Positions 34,621 through 46,834 are shown, numbered from the stretch's first letter. The stretch is DNA of 64,000 bases from Cymodocea nodosa (GCA_036874045.1 CM072336.1:18471001-18535000), one strand, 5' to 3'. The notes: generated from the letters alone by a model not told the origin. Numbers and translations: made by a program.

Positions 34621-34880
34621 GGTCTTGAGTTTTGTTCTCAAGAATTTGATAACTTTTGTAAAGATGAAGGAATTACACGGCATAACACTGTCAGGTATAC
34701 CCTTCAGCAAAATGGAGTGGCTGAAAGATTGAACAGAACACTCCTAGAAAAGGCACATTGTATGCTGTCTCATGTAGGTTTGAGCAAGAAGTTTTGGGCA
34801 GAGGTTGTTAACATAGCTTCCTATCTGGTGAATAGGTCCCCTTCTAGTGCCTTAGATGGGAAGATACCTCTTGAAAATTC
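34621..34880 (+). pseudogene. Tork-like Ty1/copia integrase fragment
   Basis: One open frame reads EFDNFCKDEGITRHNTVRYT, QQNGVAERLNRTLLEKA, CMLSHVGLSKKFWAEVV and ASYLVNRSPSSALDGKIPLE. These wordings are typical of the Tork lineage, unlike the SIRE integrases here ([20 protein letters not shown] in B). The Glu of DDE is in QNGVAERLNR. It is fused at about 34880 to SIRE gag without a stop until 34906. It directly abuts the C LTR, so it is either C's target or part of a mosaic. Confidence 0.8.
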
Positions 34881-35802
34881 ACTAAGTCACAAGAAATTAA
34901 AAATGTAGTAAGAAATAGCCTTCAAAATTAATTTAGATTCTGAAATATCTATTGATTCTAACGAGGATTTGATTTTGCTGACTAGGAAATTCAAGAAAGC
35001 ATGGAAAGCTAGGAAATAGCAAAGGAATAGAGATGATAAATCCTCAACGTCAAAATCACTGAATGACAAGAATTCTTCAACCAAAAGGTATATATGTTAC
35101 AACTGCAAGAAACCTAGACATCTTTCTCTAGATTGTCCTATAAGGAAAAATGAAAAGCATAGTAGGACAAATCAAAAGAAGACGGCTCAGAAAACTCAGA
35201 AAAAGTTTTACAAGAAAAAGGCTTTGAAGGTCACTTGGGATGACACGTTAGAAGAGTCTGAATCTGAGGAATTATCATCAAAATCTTCACATTCAGAAGA
35301 AGAACAAGAGTTAGAAGATGTTGCTCATGTGTGCTTCATGGTAGATGATTCTGAGGTAATATCTGATCCTGAAAGTCATTCAGATTTTAACTTTGATGAA
35401 TTATTATGTGCTTATCATGCATTATTATAGAAACTTAAAGCTTGTAAACAGGAAAATAAGAATATTAGAAACTCTTTGACCATAATGGAAGAACAAAATT
35501 GTTTCTTGTCTACTACTTTAGAAAAGTTTAAATGTGATAATGAAAATCATGCTAGAGATTTGCATAAATTTAGATTTAATGAATGTGTCTTGCATGAACA
35601 AATATAGAATACGAATGCTAAAAAATTAAAGATAGAATCTGAAAATGAAAAATTGAGAAACAATATAAATGATCTTGAGTTAGAAATTGATAGATTAAAA
35701 TTGAGAGAGCTAGATTTAAATTCCACCATGGAGAAATGGAATTTAAGTTAAACTAAGTTAGACAAACTAACTAGTACCCCTGTAGTGTCATATAAATTTT
35801 TG
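34881..35802 (+). pseudogene. SIRE-type gag fragment (zinc knuckle and coiled-coil part)
   Basis: It matches element A gag from SLSHNKLKM onward (51880 down to 50990): LILLTRKFKKAWKARK, a CX2CX4HX4C knuckle (CYNCKKPRHLSLDC), KKALKVTWDDT, an acidic Ser-rich region, FDELLCAYHALL, then a coiled coil. There are stops near 34906, 35018, 35428, 35606 and 35748. The capsid domain upstream is absent, replaced by the Tork-like integrase. Confidence 0.85.
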
Positions 35803-36020
35803 TAGGTTACTCTACTAGAAGTAAAGCCTATAGAGTATATAATAAGACTTCTAGAACTATTGAAGAAACCCTTCATGTAACCTTCAATGAAAATTCTTTT
35901 AGAGAATCTCAATCTAAAGCTGATAATGATGATATGATCAATTTCTCAAAAGAATTAGAGATCAATAGAGAGATTGAAGATTTATCTGAGAAAATTAAAA
36001 ACATGAACATAAATGATCAT
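35803..36020 (+). pseudogene. SIRE-type pol linker fragment (integrase C-terminus to RT)
   Basis: It matches element A at about 44165-43950: [12 protein letters not shown] and LHVSFNENSF-like coding in a different frame from the gag piece before it. It joins gag to pol directly, skipping protease and the integrase core, and ends at an LTR start (36021). Confidence 0.8.
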
Positions 36021-36262
36021 TGTTGAGTATTTTGTTTTGATGATGTGTGCTGAATGAAAATAATCATATTTGCTCAATTACTATTGCTTGTGAAAGGAAA
36101 TTAAGAACGTCAATTAATATAGAAAAAGCTTACTGATATAAATACTTGTCTATATTGGATCTGAAATTATACTAAGTTAAATAACTAGTCGTTTCATTAT
36201 ATTAATTTCTCATTTAACTAAACGTTAAGTTAACATGTGTTTTTATTGAAAAGCATGATATG
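36021..36262 (+). repeat. SIRE-type LTR fragment, plus orientation
   Basis: The first 242 nt of the LTR (TGTTGAGTATTTTGTTTTG to AAGCATGATATG), cut where the 3' LTR of element A begins in reverse orientation. The rest of this LTR is not found on the far side of A. Confidence 0.9.
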
Positions 36263-37931
36263 TGTAGGATCGTATGGCTACACAAGAGGGGGGTGAATTG
36301 TGTATCTTTACTATTTTATGAAATATAATTGAAACTTTAAAATTCAAAAACAAGTCGAGACATTGTTTTCATAAAATCATTTTTATTCAAGGTTTCAATT
36401 ACAATATACAATTCAATTCTCCTCAGAAATTGTAGATGTAATTATAACTCGATACCATGTATCATCTAAACAATTTCATAACTACAAACAGAGAAAACTA
36501 ATTTATGGAATTTAAAACTTTTCTCCCTGTTTAAGATCTTTCTTCTTCTTCTTTTTCTTCTTCAGCAATTCTTCAGTGATGAATATCTTGTCTTTCTCTG
36601 CTTCACCGAATTTGCTTTCACTTCAAATCTTTAGCGACATAAATTTAACCTTTTCTGCTTCACTGAATTTTCTTCCACTTGAGAAATTTTCCCCGAAGAG
36701 GTGTTTTTGATCCCTAAAACAGATTTTTCTTTTGGTGTGTAGGGATGGTTTGATCAATGAGAATTCTATGCCTTTTATACTATATCTTCATTCCATGCAT
36801 ATCCTTTACGCTTAACCACTACTAGTTTTCCACTTCTCCACATCTTTTCTTTTTCCTTCATCGAGACACACGTTCTAACCCACGTTTATATTTTGAATTT
36901 TCTTTAATCATCAGTCCTAAATCTCTGAAAAATTTCCTGCAAAATAAACTTTCTCGTCCAAAGAATTTTCCATCAAGTGTAATAAGAAGTCGTTACTTTA
37001 ATGTTAACTAAACGAGTAACACAAGTATATATATAACTTAATGTTTCTAACTTAACGAGTTCCTCATGTGCCATTTCATGTGACAAGTACTGTAGCTAAC
37101 TCAACGAACCAGCTTAACCTTTCTTTCGGAAGGTTAAACGATAACTCACCGAAAACAGTTTATGTTTCGGATAGTTACAGTTGTAAGTCACCGAAAAACT
37201 CTTTATATTATAAAACTAGTGAGACATGTGTCAAGACCTAAAAACATGACTTAAGTTACCTTTCAGATAGTTACGACTGTAAGTCTCCGAAAAACTTTAA
37301 CTCACCGATTCAATAATAAATAAATGTTTTTATAATAAAAATTTTACCACGTGTAGAAAATAACAACTTAAGTTTATAATGCTAACCTAACGCGTTGCCT
37401 TAGTATTCAATATAGTAACTCAACGCGTTCAGTTATGTTAACTTAACGAGTTAAACATGTGCACCTCACGTGATACAATATAACATTCGTAACTTATAAT
37501 TTCACCACGTGTATAACACTAACTTAACGAGTTCGTCTCTTCTTTTACTTACTAACTTATCAAGTTATCATGTGACCTATTTTAACCTTTATGCCTCCAA
37601 CTTAACGAGTTCTCACGTGACCTCTATACAAATAAAACTCTAACTTAACGAGTTGTCTAAATGTGCACTGTTCATGATACAGAAGATATAACTTTAAAAC
37701 ATATCATGCTTTTCAATAAAAACACACGTTAACTTAACGTTTAGTTAAATGAGAAATTAATGCAACAAAACGACTAGTTATTAACTTCAGATCCATTATT
37801 GACAAGTATATATGCCAGTAAGCTTTTTCTGTATTAATTGATGATTTTAATTTCTTTGCACAAACAATAGTAATTGAGCAAATATGATTATATTCATTCA
37901 GCACACATCATCAAAACAAAAATACTCAACA
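36263..37931 (-). repeat. 3' LTR of SIRE-type element A
   Basis: From the CTCAACA edge at 37931, preceded by the PPT on the minus strand, to the TGTAGGATCG edge at 36263. It carries the CACGTG/AACTCGTTAAGTTA ladder, the TAACTATCC block (37120-37300) and the TATA box at 36771-36779. Confidence 0.95.
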
Positions 37932-38425
37932 ATCTCCCCCTTTTTGATGATGACAAAACCATATTAAATCAATTATGAAATATGTTTAACTCAATAAAGC
38001 ACCTTCGTTGGGTTAACTTTTAATTCAACAAACTTGTTTGTTGACTTAAGTTCACTTAAGCTTATTTCTATTGTTTGTGTAAATTTTACCTCTCAGAACT
38101 AAAACTATCAGATGTCAATAATTATATAAGTATCAGTTTTCTAATTATCATCTGTTAGATTACAAAAACCATTTAAATAACATCTTCTTTTGTAATATAT
38201 ATGTAATTAAGATCATAATCATCTTTTTATAATATTTCTCCCCCTTTTTGTCATTAATCAAAAAGATAATTACAAAGAATATATATATATAAGAGATATA
38301 TTTACAACAACGATTTTTGTAAACAAGAATAATAATTGAACACATTTACAGAAAAATGTATTGTCCAATGAATCAAACAAGCAATACAAACATTACATTT
38401 TGTATTCAGGAACAAACAAAAATAG
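37932..38425 (-). other. 3' UTR and duplicated PPT of element A
   Basis: Minus-strand AAAAAGGGGGAG tracts lie at 37934-37945 (adjacent to the LTR) and 38237-38249. Between and around them are AT-rich sequence and one GTTGGGTTAAC motif pair. The layout is the same as in element C. Confidence 0.8.
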
Positions 38426-40695
38426 TTATTGAGCCCTCCTAAGTATATCACTTATAACATTACATATTTTATCTCCTAGATGCCTAATATCATTTTTGAT
38501 GTCGTTAAGTACTATATCTAAGTTTGGAGGTAGCTGGGTTTGCTGTTCTACTTGAACTGAATAACTTTGTTGTTGTTGTTGTATATGGTCTATATAATCT
38601 GGTTGTTGTTGTTGTTGTCGCTGAGGTTTATGCATGGCCTGGAATTTTTGCAAATCTTTAACACTAAATACTCTCATGCCTTTAGTTTCAAAAGGCCAGT
38701 CGGATAAAGTCAATTGGCTTGCAAGGATTCTACATACAGCATCACCATAAAATAACTTTGAATTCATATGCTGTATTTGAGACATAAAAACATCAAACCA
38801 ATTTATTTGAATTCTATTCAGTAGGCTGTAAGTTGCATATAAACAGCTTCTGCTGACTTCCAAATTGTGTTCAACTCTCTGAAATAAATTTGCATGCAGT
38901 ATATTCGCAATAAACCTTTCCTCTACATTCAGATTTTCCATTAATCTCATTTCAGAATATACATCTGGAATTTTTGATAAAGACTGAATGTTCCATTCCA
39001 GTTGTCTAATTATGTCAAATCTGTTTGTATCAACAACACCTTCATTCTTTAATCCTAAAACTTCAAAAATTAACTCAGGAGACAATATAAACTCCTGTTG
39101 ATTTATTTGAGTTTTTAGAAAATTTCCATTCTTGACCAGATTGCTATAAAAAGCTGCAATAAGCTCTGTGTATTGCTTCCATTTCGTTCCTACTAGCAAG
39201 AATTTAATGAGGCCTTGAAACTCAAACAGATCTCTTATTTCCATCAAATATCTGAATTTTATTAGACGAGCATGCAGAATCTGACATGTAATCAGATTAT
39301 TGTATTTCTACAATGTTTCTTTTGATCTAAAATGAATTGTATTACCTTGAATTTGTAATATTGTACACAAAGAAGGTGATACCTGAAGTAGTGATTCAGA
39401 GTTTAATTCATCTTCAGGAACTTCTTCTTCAAAATGAATGTCATGTTGTTCCTCTTCCAAAATATTATCTTGAAGCTGCTCAGGTAAACTTGATTCTTCA
39501 ACTTCAGCAATGTTAGGAACATTGTCAATATGCTCAACATTCATCTGTTCAGTCTCTATAGAATGTTCAGAGTTCAATTGTTCCACAAATTCTACAACCG
39601 TTGTATCTGTTTGTAATTATTCATTTTGTTCAACAAATATTTCCATTGAGTCATGCTATGAATTCTTAGACTCTACTTCTATAGATTTTGTAGAAGGCTG
39701 GTTAACTTTTAGTTCTTTTGGAGTCTTAACATTTTCAATATCTGCTACTCCAAACAATTCAGCCTGTGAACTAGTTACTGCCCCAACATTGTCAATTATA
39801 TCTGCAATAACTTGTTCAATGTCAAGTGTCTGATGCTCTGATTTGTCAATATCTGCATCATCAGGACTTGTACTAATAGAAAAACTTGAGCTCATATTTG
39901 ACTTGTATTTCTTCTCAAGCTTTCTAGCAAGGGAAAATAAAGTCTCATTATCTTCATTAGTTTTAGTGTGTTCGGAACTGATGAGTTTATCAGATGCACA
40001 ATAAGGTACAATGTCTACACATACATTGTCCTTTGGAAATAAATTTTCATCTGATTGTCCTTTTCCAATAGACTTTGTTTCCTTAGACATAATTTTTCTG
40101 ATTTTTCTTCGTCTATAACATTTCTGGTTCTCCTTTTCAAATATTGATGTTTTCTTTTCAAATTGCTCCATAAAAGTTTTCTACTTTAATTCTTCTAAGG
40201 CACTCTCAATTGCTACGGCCTTTCGAAGACTTCAACTTTTGCTTTGTCTACAACAATATTTGATTCTACTTGTTTTGAATATAAAGGAGTAGGAATAGCT
40301 GATTCATGCTCTTCTGCAAATGCATGTAGTCTTGTACCATTTATAGGAGTTTGAGGAGTTATATTTAATGAACCTACACCTTTTTTCAAATATTTTGCAT
40401 ACTGTTCCAAAAATGCAATCTTAGCACATTTCATTCTGTATTCTCTATCAAATTTACTTCGAATCCCCATGTATGTAATACTAGTATCAGTATTTTGGAG
40501 TTCTTGTCTAACTTCATTTAGTATACCTTCAGGAAAGAAATATTCACTATAAATTTCTGCTAACCTTTTGTCCACTCGAAATATTTTCTTGAACCAAGTG
40601 CGTGGAACTTCATCATTCTCTATTTCTTTTCTTGTTGCATCTCTTTTGCTTTTGCCTTTTCCTCTGCCACGACCTTTGTAGAACTTGGAGACCAT
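38426..40695 (-). pseudogene. ORF3 of SIRE-type element A
   Basis: Start at ATG 40693-40695 (MVSKFYKGRGRGKGKSKRD). The order is as in element C: basic GRGRGKGK N-terminus, VPRTWFKKIF block, acidic/coiled middle, then the C-terminal domain (RDLFEFQGLIKFLLVG, IAAFYSNLVKNGNF, ILSPELIFEVLGLKNEG, RFIANILHANLFQR, WFDVFM, SKLFYGDAVCR), the Gln-rich tail and ILRRAQ end. The frame breaks near 40213 (frameshift) and has stops near 39620-39660, 39308 and 39246. The last 273 codons are open. The function is unknown. Homology with H ORF3 is limited to the C-terminal domain. Confidence 0.78.
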
Positions 40696-42239
40696 CGTCG
40701 CAGGTTGTAACAGCAACAAGTGAAAAAAAATTTCTTGACAAAGTTTACAAATAACCTAAGTGCCCGTGTAATAAGTGTTTAAATAAGATTTTAGACGAAT
40801 AACTCAACGTGAAGAGAAGTCGGGTTTAGAAATTAAATAAATATTGAATAACGTTTATTCAATCGAGGTACCTGAAATATTCAAGTATAACTCGTTGAGT
40901 TAACTAATCTAACGAGTAAAACGCTTCGAAACACTTAAAACAATTTTCGGATGCTTCCAACTGAAACATTCCGAAAACAACACACATGCTAAACTTAACA
41001 TTATCTTGAGAACATTGTAAACTATTTGAACATTTTGTCCTTTGAATCTAAATTAGTTTATTTGTCTTTTTAAATTATTTCATCAAGATTTTAAGAGGAC
41101 ATTAATTTAGATTAACTAAGATTTGTATTCTAAATTATATTAATCTATTTTCAACATTGTTAATCCTCCCCCTACAAATATACTTCAAATATATTCAATC
41201 AAAATACAAAATATACTTGTAGTGACAATAGATGTTAAGTATAACTATACTTTTAAATTTTCTTTTCAGAGACTTCCGTTATTCTGACATCATCAAAAAT
41301 GAATTCCAGAATCAATTCCTACTGTATATGAATCAAAACACAACTTTGTACTCAATGTGATTAATTCAAGGAGAATAAAAGAATGTATCTCAAATAAACG
41401 TTTACAAAAGTACTAATGTTGATTCAATAAATTAGTAGTCATATTGGTAGAAACTATATGTGATTCAAAGATATCTGTAATTAATGAACCAACAATTTTT
41501 TTCTTCAAAATGGTGAATATTGATAATTTTCTTTAAAAGTTAGTTTGAAAAGCTTGAATCATACAAGAGCTTTCTAATGTACCCGTGTAATGAGCTTTCA
41601 GTCAACAATCCAAGATCTGATTAGGACCTTAGGTTGCCAGATTTAAAGAATCCTTTTTTCAGGACAACAATCCTTACATACCAATCTGCTCAAGTGCAAA
41701 AGGCTTGTGATCAAACCGATCAATAAACTCTTAAAGATTTTCACTTTGTAAGTACTTTTCATTTTAAGCATAGTATATATGTATTCCATTAATACAAATG
41801 TAATAAAACACAAATCTCATACAATTTTTACTTCTATGATTGTACTGAGAATATGAATAAGTTTCAATAAGCTTATACTTTTGATTAACAGTTTAAGATG
41901 AGTTACATATAACTTATTCTACAAGTTTAATCAATTAAGACAAATTTATGTATGATCATATGCATTTTCCTTGATTCAAAGAAAATATTTAATCAAAATT
42001 TCAGAATGTCAAAAGTATTTAATGTTTTTCATTTACACTTCCACTTAAAATCGTAAAAACCATTAAAATTGATAAACTACTTAAAATCAATTAGATACTA
42101 CTATGATTTTACAATAAATACATAGTATCTTAAGCAGCAGTTTAGATATTACTTTAGATATTTATAATAAGTATATAATATCTATGAGGTGAACAACATC
42201 ATCAATACTATTTATCTTTTTATGTGGAGTTTAAGCATT
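40696..42239 (-). promoter_or_regulatory. Spacer between pol and ORF3 of element A, candidate ORF3 promoter
   Basis: 1.5 kb without coding signal. On the minus strand a motif cluster (about 40995-40790: GTTTTCGGAATGTTTC, CTCGTTAGATTAGTTAACTC, AACGAGTTATACTTG, CGTTGAGTTATTCG) is followed by CTTATTTAAACAC (40775-40787), then the ORF3 ATG about 85 nt on. The LTR-distal part (41515-42239) is AT-rich and has no counterpart in C. The promoter role is inferred. Confidence 0.5.
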
Positions 42240-43890
42240 TTACACATCACATAGCCTACAAATACCTAAATTTAATCTAATGTTGCAGAATGTATTTTCG
42301 TCTAGAGGTTTTGTAAATATATCAGCTAATTGATTTTTACTAGACACAAATTCTAATTTAATTTTTCCTTTAATAACGTTATCTCTTAGAAAATGATGTC
42401 TAACCTCTATATGCTTTGCTCTTGAATGTAATACAAGATTTTTGGAAAGATTTATTGCAGAACTACTGTCACAATAAATCTCAGTTGTATCATAAGATAA
42501 TCCAAAATCTTCTAAAGTTTGCCTTATCCATAGAATCTGAGTGCAACACAGTGCAACAGTAACATATTCAGCTTCTGTAATAGAAAGTGCTACACAGTTT
42601 TTCTTTTTACTAAACCATGACACCAAATTATTTCCCAATAATTGACATGTGCCACTAGTACTCTTTCTATCAGATTTAGATCCTACATAATCAGCATCAG
42701 TATATCCTATAAGATCTATTGAACTATCCTTAGAATAATACAGTCCGAAATTTTTAGTTCCTTGTATATATCTAAATATTCTTTTAACTGCAATTAAGTG
42801 TGATTCTTTAGGATTAGATTGAAATCTAGCACAAACACACACAGCAAACATAATATCAGGTCTACTTGCAGTCAAATAAAGTAAAGAACCAATCATACTT
42901 CTGTATTTTCTTTGATCTATGGATTTTCCTATGTCATCAATATCTAACTTTAAAGTAGTACTCATAGGAGTTCCTCGAATCCTTGTATCATTAAAATTAA
43001 ATTTCTTAAGCATTTCATCTGCATATTTTTCCTGATTTAAAAATATACCTTTATCCATTTGCTTAATTTGAAGTCCTAGAACATATGAAAGTTCTCCTAT
43101 CATACTCATTTCAAACTGATTAGTCATCTCTTCAGAGAATATTTTTATCAACATATCAGAGGTTGCTCCAAAGATTATATCATCCACGTATATTTGAACA
43201 ACAATCTAATCTTTACCATCTCTCTTAATAAATAGAGTATGATCCACTTTTCCCATGATATAGCCTTTTTCTATTAAAAAAGTAGACAATCTTTCATACC
43301 ATGATCTCGGTGCTTGCTTCAAACCATATAAGGCTTTCTTCAATTTATACACAAAGTCAAGATTTTTAATATCTTCAAATCCAGGTGGTTGTTTTACATA
43401 GACTTCTTCATTAATTAAACCATTTAGAAATGCACTCTTTACATCCATTTGATATAATTTAAATTCCATATAACAAGCATAGGCCAATAATATTCTTATA
43501 CTTTCTAACCTAGCCATAGGAGCAAATGCTTCATCATAATCTAATCCTTCTTCCTGTGTATACCCTTGTGCAACTAATCTAGCTTTATTCCTTATAATTT
43601 GACCAGTTTCGTTAGTTTTGTTTCTAAAGATCCACTTTGTACCTATTATGGACTGATTTTCTAGTGGAGAGACTAATTCCCATACATCATTTCTGATGAA
43701 TTGATTTAGTTCTTCTTGCATTGCTACTATCTAATTTTCATCAGATAATGCTTCTTCTATATTCCTTGGTTCCACCATAGAAACAAACATACACATACTA
43801 TTTAAATTTATTGAAGCTCTAGTTTTAACTCCCTCATTAATATTACCAATGACTTGAGTAATGAGATGTGATGAAGAATAACGTCAATTT
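42240..43890 (-). pseudogene. Reverse transcriptase-RNase H of element A
   Basis: Ty1/copia blocks in order: [84 protein letters not shown] (catalytic YVDD), LGLQIKQ, GSLLYLTASRPDI, then RNase H with YTDADYVGSKSDRKSTSG, TEAEYV, ILWIRQTLEDF, YCDSSSAINLSKN and RAKHIEVRHHFLRD. It ends GICRLCDV at 42240. The main break is a TAA at 43206-43208 just before the YVDD region; another stop lies near 43734. This is the best-preserved copia RT here. Confidence 0.95.
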
Positions 43891-44529
43891 CTCTGATTTT
43901 CCTCAATATTCTCATCAACATCTGAAGGTACATCACTTTCATCATTAGTTTGATCATTTAAGTTCATATTTTTGATTTTCTAAGATAAATCATCAATCTC
44001 TCTATTGATCTCTAACTCTTTTGGAAGATTGATCAAATCATCATTATCAGCTTTAGATTGAGATTCTCTAAAAGAATTTTCATTGAAGCTTACATGGAGG
44101 GTTTCTTCAATAGTCCTAGAAGTCTTGTTATATACTCTATAGGCTTTACTTCTAGTAGAGTAACCTACAAAAATTCCTTCATCCAATTTGGCTTGAAATT
44201 TATCCCTTTTATCCTTAGTATTTAGAATAAAACACTTGCAGCCAAATGATTTCATATAGGAAATTTTTGGAACCCTATTAAACAAAATTTCAAAAGGAGT
44301 TTTATTAACATGAGGTCTTAAATGACTTCTGTTAATAACATAACAAGCTGTATTTACTACTCCAGCCAAATGACTCATGATTCTTGTTGGTCCAAATAGA
44401 TCTATATGTATAAGTTCTAAGACTCTCTTGCTTGAAATATCAGTTTTGGATTTAAAAGAGTTTTTATGAAGTTTACCTAACTCACATGCATCACATAGAA
44501 AGTCCTTTGAGTATTTAATCTTTGGTAAA
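43891..44529 (-). pseudogene. Integrase of element A, C-terminal part with core deleted
   Basis: It reads from the zinc-region end (CDACELGKLHKNSFKS) through RVLELIHIDLFGPTRI and then jumps straight to MSHLAGVVNTACYVINR at about 44378. By comparison with element B about 130 codons are missing, including the second Asp and Glu of DDE. It continues [36 protein letters not shown] and the linker to RT. The element could not integrate by itself. Confidence 0.9.
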
Positions 44530-44534
44530 CCTCT

Positions 44535-46725
44535 TGTTTAGAATGAAAAAGTGCATATTATTAACAGTTAAATGATGGTTAATTGCGTAATATTTAGCTT
44601 ATCATATAAGAATTAAGCCATTAAGTTATAATTGCACTGTTATATGCTTTAATTGAAGAATCTGCTTAATTTGGGGAAATTAATGTTAATTTAGTACATT
44701 TATGAACTGTCGGTAAGTTGCAAGCTGTGAAATTCTTAAGTATCTGAATTTTCTAATATTTTCCGACAGTTATGTCTAACATACCGAATATATTCGGACA
44801 GTTATGTTTAACAGACCGAAAATGTATCAGATAGTTATGTTTAAATTGCCAAACAGTTATGTTTTGAGAGAATATTTTATTATTTCCTGAAGTACACGTG
44901 TTGAAACCATAATGAATGACTTAAGTGAACTTTCGGTGAGTTATCTATAACTATCCTAAATTACAGCTGGGCATTGGATAGTTAGCCCTGTAACTCTCTG
45001 AAATCTCTTTTTATTTATAAAATAGTTGAGGACACGTGTCATGTTCTGGGAAATTGACTTAAGTGGATTTTCGGTGAGTTAGCTGTAACTATCCGAAATG
45101 CATCTGAGCATCGGATAGTTAGACCTGTAACTCTCCGAAATGTTATTTTATGATTAAACTGTTGCTGACACGTGTTGAGATCTGGTAGATTTACTTAAGT
45201 TATATATCAGTGAGTTATTTGTAACTATCTGAAATGCATCTGAGCATCGAATAGTTAAGTTTATAAGTATCCGAAATACACCTAAGCATCAGATAGTTAA
45301 ATTTATGCACGTGTTTTATAGTTAAATCAATGAAGAAAGTCCATTGTGTTATCTATAACTCCATGGACTATATATTTTCTAATATGCCACTATAGCGGTT
45401 GCAGGAATAGACAGTTGGAAGAGAAAAACCACGTTTGCACGTATCACGCAGGGAAAGAAATCATCACCGTTGATATGAATGAAGGAAATCCAACCGACCA
45501 TTCAAGCAGAAGCAGTTACTACTGAAGAATTATAAAAGAAAAGAAAAAAAGAAGAAGAAGTGTGTGATCGATGGGCAGACAGTGTGTGCAGAGGAGGATC
45601 GGCGACACAATTCTCTAAAGTACCACACCAACCATCATCATCACCACCATCACCACCATAATCACCAACCATCGGAGGTCTGTGAGGATACTTGCCTGAT
45701 GTCGGGTCGATTCCGCACCAAATACAGTGCTTGACAACCACTGTTAGGAGTGATCGCGTCGCAGGAAGTGAAGCCATTTTCACTAAGCGCCGGCTCATAT
45801 TTCAGGAGATCGTAAAGCTTTTAGCCTTGGCTTTGGGTTGATGCCTATATGCTGAAGAAGAGATCATCTTGCAATTCTAGACTCGCGATTCTATAGGGAG
45901 AGGAGACAGGATTGTAAGTGGTTTAATTTTCAGTGGTGTAATCGCGTTGCAAGTAGTGTCGGAAGTATTTATTGTCAAGTGAGATTATTTTACATTTCAC
46001 CTGTCACTCATTTTCATGTTCATATTAAAACAAAAATACCAAAAACAATTTATCTATGTTTGTATGTTGTATTTGAGTGTTGTATTATTTGTGTTGTATC
46101 GTGATTAATGTTATCTTTGTCAATGTTGTGATTGTTTTATTTTTATTTTAGTATTACAGTTTATTGAAATTGGTTCCTTCAAAAGACGTAAATATTTTAA
46201 TGGTTACTGTTTGAATTATCTGAATGTTAGTATTGCTCAATGATAAATCCAATGTTAACTAACATTAAAGAGCTTAATTGATGTTATTTACAATCTGTGG
46301 AATCGCCCAATGGTTGGCCGAATTCCTCTGTATATAGCAGTATTAAAAAGAAAAGTTAGGCCGTGGAGTTAACTTAAGTCCATGAGGTTAGTTCGTTGAG
46401 TTATCCATAAGTCAACGAACTTAGTCCATTGAGTTAGCTGTAATTCAACGGAGAGCTTATTGAATATATAAATTTGATTTTTAACAAGCAAACAGTTCTC
46501 AAGTTCGTTAGCAATTCCCTATGGGATCGACCTGTACTTGCACACTGATACAATAGATACTGTGCACTTGTAGTTAAAATACAAATTGGAATTAATATCT
46601 AAATTGTATTAAAGGTTGTTTGTTTACTTCTAAAAGAGAGAATAGGCATAAAGATAAATTAACTAAGTAAAAACAGAAGTAACAAATCCAAGTTTTTCTA
46701 GTGTAGTGTTGGGAAAACCCAAACA
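44535..46725 (+). repeat. 5' LTR of gypsy H2
   Basis: 2191 bp, starting TGTTTAGAATG and ending AAACCCAAACA. U3 holds the tandem ~138-bp repeats (44880-45320). Further on, 46363-46460 is a GTTGAGTTA / CAACGAACTTAG cluster, followed by TATATAAA at 46465-46472, the probable promoter. The 3' half is almost identical to 48752-49758. A minus-strand ORF at 45502-45798 is not called. Confidence 0.95.
44880..45320 (+). repeat. Tandem ~138-bp repeats with CACGTG core in the H LTR
   Basis: CACGTG falls at 44895, 45033, 45169 and 45308: spacings of 138, 136 and 139 nt. Each unit also contains a (GA)CTTAAGT(GG) word, GGTGAGTTAnCTnTAACTATC and GCATCGGATAGTTA-type palindrome arms. This is a likely enhancer array in U3; the binding proteins are unknown (a G-box plus GGATA words suggest bZIP/bHLH and MYB-like factors, by inference). 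Confidence 0.8.
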
Positions 46726-46732
46726 AGTTTTA

Positions 46733-46750
46733 TGGCGCCGTTGCCGGGGA
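46733..46750 (+). other. Primer binding site of H2
   Basis: TGGCGCCGTTGCCGGGGA, 7 nt after the LTR end; the standard PBS form of many Athila/Tat-type elements. It is unmutated, unlike that of element G. Confidence 0.9.
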
Positions 46751-46834
46751 ATTGAATTGAATAGATATAAGCAACTGTTAGAGCTGTTTCATTTTAATAG
46801 TCAGAGTTGTGTGTTTCCTTCTGTAATTGAGAAT

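Noticed and set aside
38426..40695. Calling ORF3 an envelope gene
   Set aside because: No signal peptide, transmembrane span or glycoprotein-like Cys pattern is visible; the domain is also in gypsy H and looks soluble.
45502..45798. 98-codon minus-strand ORF with GDYGGDGGDDDG
   Set aside because: Inside the H2 LTR; low-complexity reading of CCACCATCA repeats with no homologous domain.
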